This document shows, piece after piece, positions 56,078 to 64,000 of a stretch of 64,000 nucleotides of DNA. The notes beneath the pieces are model-generated. The model was not told the DNA's origin and searched no databases. It saw nothing but the letters and a program-made list of their open reading frames with translations. Each line of letters opens with the position of its first letter. Within the stretch, counting starts at the first letter, position 1. Origin of the DNA: Scalesia atractyloides (lineage: Eukaryota > Streptophyta > Magnoliopsida > Asterales > Asteraceae). The stretch covers positions 41,262,341-41,326,340 of the forward strand of contig CAMTDV010000012.1 of the NCBI GenBank assembly GCA_947069175.1, read 5' to 3'. Position numbers and translations under genes: made by a program.

Positions 56078-56908
56078 TCATGTCAAGTCCTCATCATCCT
56101 CAAATTTAATCTCATGTATATCCCCTGATGACAAATTTCTTAAACCATTTAATTTTAAAATATTTTTAAATCTTGAATAATCAAATGCTTTGGTGTAAAA
56201 ATCTGCTTTTTGGTCATCAGTGTGGATTTTTTCAATTCTAACCAACTTTTTCGTAGCAATCACGGATAAAGTGGCGTCAAATTTCGATATGTTTAGTGCG
56301 AGAGTGTTGAACAAGATTTTTGGTGTTATCATTAGCCGCATTGTTATCTACATAAATTGGTGTATCAAGAAATTGCAGTCCGTAGTCTCTCATCTGCTAT
56401 TTTATCCAGAGTATCTGGGAACTACAACTGGATGCTGAAATGTACTCAACCTCACATGTAGAGAGAGCGACCGCGGTCTGTTTCTTGCATTGCCATGTTA
56501 CCAAACGAGTTCCGAAGAACTGGCAACCAACTGTAGCAGATTTGGCATTAAGATTGCAACAGCCGAAATCAGAATCCGAGTAACCCGCAAGGTTGAAGTC
56601 GTCATATTGAGGATACCACAAGCCGGTGCTTGGACATCCTTTCAAGTACCACATGATTCGTTTGACGGCAAACAAGTGCGAATCTCTTGGATTGGACTGA
56701 TAACGGGCGCATAGGCATGTTGGATACATGATATCAGGTCTCGAAGCAGTAAGATACATCAAGGATCCGATCATGGAGCGGTATAATGTTTCATCGACTT
56801 TGACTCCATGAGCGTTTGGACAAATGCTGTGATTTGATACTAATGGAGTTGATGCTGGCGCAGTTCTTGACATGTCAAATTTCTCTAACACGTCATGAAC
56901 ATATTTCG
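56078..56908 (-). pseudogene. Ty1/copia RT C-terminus and RNase H of element C
   Basis: The piece 56891-56397 starts in the RT connection ('YVHDVLEKFDM' reads up to the junction). It continues 'LYRSMIGSLMYLTASRPDIM', 'RYQSNPRDSHLFAVKRIMWY' and RNase H blocks 'GYSDSDFGC' and 'ALSTCEVEYIS' (the Asp and Glu metal ligands). The piece 56341-56078 carries the C-terminal 'VRIEKIHTDDQKADFYTKAF'. A frameshift separates them. RNase H degrades the RNA template during element copying. The 5' part of pol is cut off by element D. Confidence 0.88.
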
Positions 56909-57360
56909 TGTTGGTGCATAATGTCTATTGCCTACGTCAAGGATATGTTGTTTATGTATATAGAGCTTTAAATGTCAAATTGTAATTATTTATATTTGTT
57001 CTATTTGTTTAGGGCTTGACTCGTACGCGTGAGTTAGTTGGCTCGTACGAGTGACACTCTGTCACTCGTACGAAGCACCTCTCGCACAAGTCACACACTT
57101 TGTTACACACTCTCCTGTGCGAGTCATGTCGACCTATAAATAGAGGAGTGTTGTGTCAGAGTTAGAAATCATGTTGGTGTGGCGAAGCCCTGCCGAACTG
57201 TTTACTTGCACTGCACTTGTTCACGTTTATCAATACATTCAAGCATTTAAGCAGTTGATCTCACTTCTTTGTTGGTCAACCTCACTAACAATGAATTCCG
57301 CCTCTGTTAGTTGAGTCAGATCGGTTCGGTGCTCATCGGAAGAGTCGATCCCCCCCCACA
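56909..57360 (+). repeat. 5' LTR of copia element D
   Basis: 452 bp, TGTTGGTGCATAATG...CCCCCCCACA. TATAAATA lies at 57135-57142. Exact TCGTACGA copies at 57043 and 57066, plus variants, lie just upstream of the TATA box. The 5 bp before it are TTTCG (56904-56908). Confidence 0.9.
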
Positions 57361-57362
57361 AG

Positions 57363-57374
57363 TGGTATCAGAGC
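57363..57374 (+). promoter_or_regulatory. Primer-binding site (initiator Met tRNA), element D
   Basis: TGGTATCAGAGC, a perfect match to the plant copia primer site, two bases after the LTR end. Confidence 0.95.
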
Positions 57375-57439
57375 CTTGAGGCCTGATCTGCTAACAAACA
57401 TCAAGTTTCTACATACATCAAGTTTCTCTTCTTTGGTGA

Positions 57440-57715
57440 CCTAAGTTGTTTCGTACGGGTAGAGAGACCACTCGCACGAACAACTGTCCGTACAATTTAA
57501 GTCAATCGTATGAACGAGTAAACAAAAGTTCTTAAAATTTACAAGTTAGAAAGTTGAAACTGTGATTCGCACGAGAAAGTCATTCGTATGAGCAACTCAC
57601 TCATACGAAGCAAAATTTTCACTCGTACGAACATCTTGTTCGCACGAGCATCTACTTTGTACGAATCATCTCGTTCGCACGAATTTCTGTGTCGTACGAA
57701 CTAATCTTGGTCGCA
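57440..57715. repeat. TCGTACGA-type palindrome array in the leader of element D
   Basis: About a dozen copies or variants (TCGTACGG, TCGCACGA, TCGTATGA, TCATACGA) every 15-30 bp between primer site and gag. Exact copies lie at 57623 and 57692. The layout is the same as in the leader of element E. Confidence 0.85.
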
Positions 57716-57771
57716 CGAATTGTTTCTAATCAGTTTTTTCCGAAAGTGTGTTTCTAAAATCTTTGCAGAAA

Positions 57772-60700
57772 ATGGCAGAAGAGTTTTATAACGCATTTGC
57801 TACATCAGCGGTCACAACTCCCGCAGCTCAATACATGAACCTCGAGAATGAGATGGGTACGATGACGAAGCCTCCAAAGTTGATGAACCTTGAGGACTTT
57901 GACAGTTGGGTGAACGTTTCATGAATTGGGTTTAGGCGAATGATTGTACTTGCTGGTTTGCCATCGAAGAAAAGTATCAATCTCCTGTCGGAGAAACTGG
58001 TTTCGAAAAGACATTGGCTCAACTTTCGGATTTTGAAAGAGAGAAGTTCATAAATGAAAAGAAAATGATGAACATTTTACAACAATCCACCAAGGAAGAC
58101 ATATTGGCGCTGTTGCAACATGATGATGATGCACAATCATTATGGAATGTTCTTCGATTGAAATTCTAAGGTAGTGCACAGTTGCGAAAAGGGAAGGGGG
58201 CGTTGTTGAGTAAAGAATTTGACATCTTTACTTTGATCAAAGGAGAGATAGTAAAACAACTGACTGAAAGATAGTGTCATCTGGTTGTGCAAATGAAGCG
58301 AATAGGAATCATAAAGAGAATGAAGAATTAGTTGACAAACTCGCAGATTCCTTACAACAAGGCGAATGGTCTACCTATTTGACCATTTTGAAGAATGGAA
58401 CCGAATATGGTAATTTCTCATAACCATGATTCATTGAGAGATTGGAGGGACACTAACTTGAAATGCAAAAAATGGCGAAGAACAAAGGCGCCCAAATGCA
58501 ACAAGACGTTAATCTATATTACAAAGGAAGTTCTGCCGCTCAGATACAGTCTCCAAAGATCCAAACTGCCTTTAGCGCTTACAACAGACCGAGCCCACCG
58601 TCAAATCAACACAGTGGCTTTCAATCATATACTACGGTCAACCCAAACACGTCTTCAAGCCTACAGTCATCACATGGTTCGAGCAATCGCCAGATCAACC
58701 AGACCAATCAATCAAATTCTACTTAAAGGGTGCTGGTAGTGCAACATCGCTGTTGATCTCCAAAATGCACAGAACTTCAACGAGAACACTACCAAGCAAC
58801 ATATGACACTATTAGCTTCAGTTCTTGAATATTATGACAGTTTTATAGCAGGCAAAATTGGAAATTCAGAGATGACCAGAGAGGACTATGATCAGATTGA
58901 TCCATTCGAGATGGAGTTGATCGACATCAAATGGTGTATGGCATCTATTGTTAGACAAACACAACGCTTCATGGAAATTACTGGGAAAGAGAACATGGGA
59001 GGATTGGATGGAAAACTTGGCTTCGATAAGTCGAAAGTTGCTTGTTTCAAGTATCGGGAGAAGGCACATTTTAAACACGAATGTCCAAACAGAGAAGCTC
59101 AGGGTAATCAAAACCCATTTCCCGAGACTACTACAAGAAAGCCATCTATCATCGTCCTCAGCCAAGAACTAGAATGGTGCAAATCAAAGATAGACAACCA
59201 GAAATCAAAGACAAAGCGCTTGTCGTGACTCAAGAAGACGAAGGCTTTAACTGGAACAAGTACATTTCCAAGAATGAGAGTGTGGCGTTGGTCGCAGAGA
59301 TCATCTAAGAACCTGAAGAGAAATCAGAGGCATCTTTTGACGAGGCTCTTGAAGGAGATTATTATCACACATCGTTAGAAGAGGAGGAACTATTAAACAG
59401 TGCTTTTAAACATCTCCTGCCTAATGATATTTGAAAACTTCTGCAGGTTACTTTGAACCAAGCCATCGATCATTTTGTGAAGAAAAGAAGAAGCCGGAAG
59501 TTGAAGCAAAGAAAGTTGATGAAGAGTTGGAAAAACCGACTGTTGAGACCAACAAAGCATGTATGGCAAACGTAAATGAGGTAAATAAGTCTAAAAGTGA
59601 GTCTGTGATAGAAAAACCATGTTTGAAATGTACAGAGTCATGCAGTGAATGTGTTGTAAAAGACACACGTATAATGAGCTCAAAAGTTCAACAAATAATT
59701 TTTCATATGACTATAAAGACACAAAAGAAGCTTATGAAAAATTAAGCAAATCTGTTTAACAATATGAAAAAGTGCTCAGAGAAAATGACGGCACACTTTC
59801 TATGCTTAAAGCGACTGTGATGGACAAACAAATGGCCATTAACATTCATTTAAACACAATCGCTGAGCTAAAAAGTGAACTTGAGAAAATAAAAATTGAA
59901 ACGGAACGGGTTAACAAATTGTTAATCAGTTATTCAACAAGTTCATACGTCACTGATCACATTCTACCAAAGATTGAAAGCAAAGAAGAATCTAAAAATG
60001 ATCAAAACAAAAGTGCGTGTTACGATCGTGTTCAATCACCCATGTGGAATAGTTATGCTAAAAATCCAACAGAGGTGGAAAAGGCGCTCAACTTAAAATT
60101 GAAAACTGAACAGTCAAACGAGATGCGTACGAACATTGACGTAACTTACACAAAATCTAAAAATGAATGTGATTCTAAGGTGGTTAAGACCGTGGTTGAA
60201 AATGTTTTGAAAAGCGAGTATGAGAAATCTGAATCTGATGCTGAATCATCGAAAATAGTTTAAACACTGATCCAAATGTCATTGTTTACAAAATGAATGG
60301 ATCCGATAAGCTATATTCTGATGAAGATTTTCCAATCCAGAATGTCAATCTGGATCGTGTTGATAAGTTGTTCAAGCTTGTTGAGGTAAGCCATTCTGAT
60401 TTAGAAAAACACGATGTATTATTTTATTCTAAATCAAAATGTGTTAACATAACCTACCATCAGAGAAACAGAGATTATCCTGAGAATAGGAGGGCTGGTT
60501 TGGGTTTTGAAAAGCGAAGAACGAACAACAAGTCCCAAAAGCTAAACTTTACAAATAAAATCAATTTTGTTTTTGGGATGAGGACAGAAAAAGAAAAAGA
60601 GATCATTGGTACACAATCCAATGATCAGTTCAAGAAAGAAAAAGAGAGTAGGAAACAATCTGTTCGAAAGGACTGTAGGACGTGCTACAACTGCAAAAAT

Positions 60701-60817
60701 GTTGGGCACATTGCAAGACATTGCTCACAAAAATATCCAAAACCTGTTTCTAACTCCATCAGATCTACCAAGGATGTGAAACAAAAGGCACCCATGGTTG
60801 TACTGAAATTTTTTTGA
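57772..60817 (+). pseudogene. Ty1/copia gag of element D, long form with two CCHC regions, broken
   Basis: ATG at 57772 (MAEEFYNAFATSAVTTPAAQ) opens the frame, with a frameshift near 57912. Capsid-type sequence follows in mixed frames ('STKEDILALLQHDDDAQSLW'). The open stretch 58803-59228 holds 'EDYDQIDPFEMELIDIKW' and a first knuckle in which Cys2 is Tyr (C-x2-Y-x4-H-x4-C). Coiled-coil-like Lys/Glu-rich pieces lie at 59431-59745 and 59772-60263. The piece 60293-60817 ends with an intact knuckle C-x2-C-x4-H-x4-C (CYNCKNVGHIARHC). It would package element RNA. Stops and shifts disable it. Confidence 0.78.
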
Positions 60818-61139
60818 AAAGAAACATTGAATCAATCAAAAATGTTAAATCAACGATTCAGTTGAGTTCTAAATTTGAAATTGGTGAAACTTCCATAAAA
60901 ATCGTTAAAGTCAAACGGATTCAAAGTTTTACTCAAAAGGGCAAAAACGAAAACATAAACATGGGTTGCAAAAGTCAAACCATCTAAAGTAGATCTGAAA
61001 CCACCTGTTCCGACCAAAATCGAGCCTAAACAGAACGTCAAAAACAAAGTTGGTCCGAAATTTGATATTCCGAACCCACCTAAGACCAAGCAGGCTTGGG
61101 TTTCTTTGTTTAAATAGTTTCTTCCTCATGTGTGCAGGG

Positions 61140-62300
61140 GCTCCCATGATCGATCATGTAAAAATGGATTATGGATAGTGGAGCTTCTCGACACATGACC
61201 AGGATGCTTGCGTTATTACACGACGTCAAATCTATCCGAGAAGGTTATGTTGGTTTCGCTGGAACATAAGGTGGAAGAATCATTGGAGAGGGTATCCTCA
61301 CGAATGGAGTAGTTTCATTTGACAAAGTGAACTACATTGTGGAGCTAGAGAATGATCTGTTGAGCATTCGCAAATTTGTGACAAAACGTTCACGACACAC
61401 TTCAACGACAAAGAATGCTTAATCTTAAAGCCGGGATTCAAGATTCCCGAGGAATGGATTCTTATGCGTGCTCCGAGAAAGAATAATCTTTATGCTCTTG
61501 ATATGAGTATCGCATCTACAACATCAAAGAAGGTTCAGTGATTTGTTTCTAAAGCAACCGAGAAGGAGTCTATCTTATGGCATAGGAAGATGAGGCACAT
61601 TCATATGCGAAAGATGAATTATCTTGTGCACAACGACCTGGTGGAGGGTGTTAATCTGAAGAATTTTCAATTATCTGATGATTGTCTGGCTGTAAAAGGG
61701 GAAACATCACAAGAAATAACACCCAAGGAAGCTTCTAGATTCTAACAAACTACCACTAGAAAGGCTAAATATAGATCTTTTCGGGCCAGTAAACGTTAAA
61801 AGTATTTCTGAAGATCTATATTGCCTAGTCGTTACAGTTGATTTTTCAAGATTCTCATGTGTTTTCTTTCTAGAGAGCAAAGATGAAACGTTTGAAAGTC
61901 TAATGATTCTCTTAGGAAGCTCGAAAACCTGCATCATTTGCCTCAAGAGAATCCGCAGTGACAACGGTACAGAGTTCAAGAATAAAAGGATGCTCGAGTT
62001 CTGCAACGAAAAGGGGATTCTTCATGAATTTAGTGCTCCTTATACTCCACAACAAAATGGAGTAGCTGAATGAAAGAATCGCACATTGATTGAGACTGCC
62101 AGAACCATGCTCGCTGATTTGAAATTGCCAATTATTTTCTGGAGCGAAGCAGTCGCATCAGCGTGTTACATGCTTAATCGTGTGTTAATAGTCAAGCCTC
62201 ACAACGAGACTTGTTTTGAGTTGCTAAATCAACGGAAGCCTAACTTGCATTTCTGGAGCCTTTTGGATCAACGTAGACTGTTTTGACCCGGATGGTAAAT
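61140..62300 (+). pseudogene. Ty1/copia protease and integrase of element D, broken
   Basis: The protease active site 'WIMDSGASRHMT' lies near 61165-61200, followed by 'LLHDVKSIREGYVGFA'. A pre-integrase block near 61570 ('LWHRKMRHIHMRKMN') keeps the His residues of the HHCC finger, but one Cys region is altered ('LAVKRG'). The integrase core shows RSDNGTEFKNKRMLEFCNEKG near 61950 and 'PYTPQQNGVAE' with a stop just after. The last block (62086-62286) is 'ETARTMLADLKLPIIFWSEA'. The first catalytic Asp region (61790-61860) is shifted but recognisable. The domains mature the particle and insert the cDNA; stops make it inactive. Confidence 0.82.
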
Positions 62301-64000
62301 TTGGAGCCAAATCCTTGGAACGATTTTTTGTGGGTTATGCTACTCCACAAAGCGTGTCTTCTTGCCGAGTCTGAACCAGGTTATTATTGCACAACATGTT
62401 GATTGTCAACGTTATACTACGCCTAAGCAGAAACCTGGGGATCCATGGCTATTTAACTACGAAGGTTTGTGGAATTCATTTGACCTGCCGAAAGTGCCAT
62501 CTGAAGAAGAACTTGTTATGCTCTTTCAACAACAACAAATCTTTAATCAAGAACAAGTTACTAGGCTGTTGGTGATTTCCCCGTTACTTCCTGTCAACAC
62601 TTCTGATGTAGGTCCGAGCACTACTCTTCAAGACTCTGTCTCTGTACCATTCATGAACACTGCTGAATCATCTGCTCAACAACCGCCTAATGCCGAATCC
62701 GATCGAGAACCAACTTTTGATGAGGAGGATCTAGTTCTGATGAAGGATTTGAACATATTGAAAGCTTCTTGAATGCTCAAGCTGATCAATCAAACGTCAG
62801 GAATGAAGCTACATCTTCAGATCCTGTTGTTGATGAAGTAATCACGAACTTGCAGACTCAAGTGGATGTTCCCAATGAAGTGATGCCGAGAACACTTTCT
62901 TATCATCAATCGGAGAATATCATTGGCAGCTTACAAACAGAGTGCAAACTCGTAATCAGATCAATAAGGATCTAAGCTGTTTTTATACCCGTATTGCTCC
63001 ATTACAAACCGAATTTTTTACAGTTTTTTGTTTCACTAGTTGAACCTGGGAACTGGAGAGACGCGTTAAAAGAAGAAAGTTGGGTGGAGGCAATGCAGGA
63101 GGAATTGCTTCAATTCCAGAAGCTAGGAGTCTGGAAGCTTGTTGACCTGCCAGATCATCACAAAAAGATAAACACTAGATGGGTCTTCAAGTGCAAACGT
63201 GATGACAGAGGGATCGTAGTGCGCAACAAAGCTTGACTCATGGTACAAGGCTCTCATCAGCAGGAAGGGATAGACTACACCAAAGTCTATGCCCCAATGC
63301 TCGTCTCGAAGCAATCCGCATATTCTTGGCCTTTGCCTCTTGGAAAGGGTTCAAGGTGTACCAGTTGGATGTCAAATCTGCTTTCCTGTACGGAAAAGTC
63401 AAAGAGGAGGTGTATGTCGGACAACCACCGGGGTTTGTCGATCCCATATACAAATACAAAGTCTACCTTCTGAACAAAGCCATATATGGTCTTCATCAAG
63501 CCCCGAGAGCTTGGTATGAAATGCTGTCACAACATCTTCTAGACAACGGCTTTATCAGAGGAACTGTATATTCTACCCTCTTTACCAAGTAAGTGGATGG
63601 ACATTTGATTATTGTGCAAATATATGTGGATGATATCATTTCGGATCGACAAATGATAAGCTGTGTAAAGACTTCGAAGAAGTTATGAAGCGCAAATTTG
63701 AAATGAGTGCGATGGGGGAGATGAAGTTCTTTTTAGGACTTCAGGTTGACCAATTGCCTGATGGTATCTTCATCTATCAGAGAAGTATGTTCATGACATA
63801 TTGGAGAAATTTGATATGACAGGAACTAAACCAACATCTACCCCGTAGCTCCTAATCACGACATTTGTCCAGATGTTCATGGAGTGAAAGTTGATAATAC
63901 ATTATATCGCTCCATGATCGGATCCTTGATGTATCTAACAGTTTCCCGACCTAATATCATGTATCCTACATACCCGTGCGCCTGTTTTTAGTCTAGTCCA
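62301..64000 (+). pseudogene. Ty1/copia reverse transcriptase of element D, broken and cut by window end
   Basis: A Ser/Gln/Glu-rich linker (62362-62975) leads to the RT start at about 63045 ('NWRDALKEESWVEAMQEELL', 'KLGVWKLVDLPDHHKKINTR'). A stop then precedes 'LEAIRIFLAFASWKGFKVYQ' with 'DVKSAFLYGKVKEEVYVGQP' (63233-63592). The catalytic box QIYVDDIIS at about 63617 is intact but follows a stop. 'GEMKFFLGLQVDQLPDGIF' and the connection region follow to the window end. The enzyme copies element RNA into DNA. RNase H is beyond the window. Confidence 0.87.

Larger units (their letters stand above)
49747..56908 (-). mobile_element. Ty1/copia element C (3' half: RNase H, third ORF, 3' LTR), interrupted by D
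   Basis: On the minus strand from right to left: RT end and RNase H (56908-56078), a non-coding spacer with palindromes (56077-53983), a large third ORF (53982-50330), a polypurine tract and the 3' LTR (50178-49747). At 56908/56909 the coding sequence is cut by the LTR of element D, which belongs to the same family in the opposite orientation. The gag, integrase and 5' LTR of C should lie beyond D. Palindrome arrays, extra purine tracts and a third ORF resemble sireviruses. Confidence 0.85.
56909..64000 (+). mobile_element. Ty1/copia element D (innermost), cut by the window end
   Basis: The LTR (56909-57360), primer site, leader with palindrome array, gag with two knuckle regions, protease, integrase and RT are in standard copia order on the plus strand. 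The family is that of C: matching LTR starts and a nearly identical RT block ('YVHDxLEKFDM' at the C/D junction and at about 63785 in D). It inserted into the RT region of C in the opposite orientation. The RNase H, third ORF and 3' LTR are expected just right of the window. Confidence 0.9.

Noticed and set aside
49747..57360. The related LTRs at 49747-50178 and 56909-57360 as the two ends of one element
   Set aside because: They are in opposite orientations, and the one at 56909 is followed by a primer site and gag on the plus strand. They belong to two elements, C and D.
1..64000. tRNA, rRNA or other structured RNA genes
   Set aside because: Apart from tRNA-complementary primer sites in the retrotransposons, no tRNA-like or rRNA sequence was recognised by eye on either strand.

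Overview
This 64-kb window is eukaryotic plant nuclear DNA. It has a spliced bHLH gene with GT-AG introns, plant-type LTR retrotransposons primed by initiator-Met and Asp-type tRNAs, a plant LINE, MITEs and a Mutator-like element. The Athila-like envelope-type ORF and the Ty1/copia third ORF look like families abundant in Asteraceae (lettuce, sunflower, tansy relatives). That placement is an inference from memory of the families, not a search result. About 80% of the window is transposable elements, most of them defective.

Left part (1-15.3 kb): a decayed Ty3/gypsy gag ('F', minus strand) was hit twice. A Ty1/copia element ('E', minus strand, 5' LTR at 4100-4815, cut by the window start) inserted near its 3' side. 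A complete but defective Athila-like Ty3/gypsy element ('G', 5212-14057, minus strand) inserted in its middle. G has two LTRs, an exact 5-bp duplication GTTTA, a tRNA-type primer site, RT-RNaseH, remnants of integrase and an envelope-like ORF, but lacks gag and protease.

Middle (15.3-41 kb): microsatellites and three MITE-like elements lie back to back on TATATA tracts (15.9-17.6 kb). A mostly featureless interval follows. The only apparently intact host gene is a complete eight-exon bHLH transcription factor on the minus strand (20780-22989, 360 aa). A 5'-truncated LINE (24.0-26.9 kb) lies upstream of it. Next is a whole Mutator-like element (27413-32817) with terminal inverted repeats, an 8-bp target duplication, a broken MULE transposase and an OTU-type cysteine protease domain. 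The rest is AT-rich intergenic DNA and a degenerate gypsy-associated ORF1 (38.4-41.1 kb).

Right part (41.25-64 kb): four Ty1/copia elements appear nested. A (plus strand) is interrupted by B (plus) at 48738/48739. B is interrupted by C (minus) at 49746/49747. C is interrupted by D (plus) at 56908/56909. D runs off the window, so the second halves of A, B and C are predicted beyond position 64000. A begins with a tandem array of four ~1.05-kb units, each an LTR plus the start of gag. C and D belong to one family, E is a relative, and C carries a large extra ORF 3' of RNase H.

The most striking unexplained signal is that three unrelated families each carry their own cluster of short CpG-containing palindromes in non-coding DNA: TCGTACGA in copia C/D/E, CGTCTAGGCCTAGACG in the MULE, and CCGTAAGCTACGG hairpins in gypsy G.
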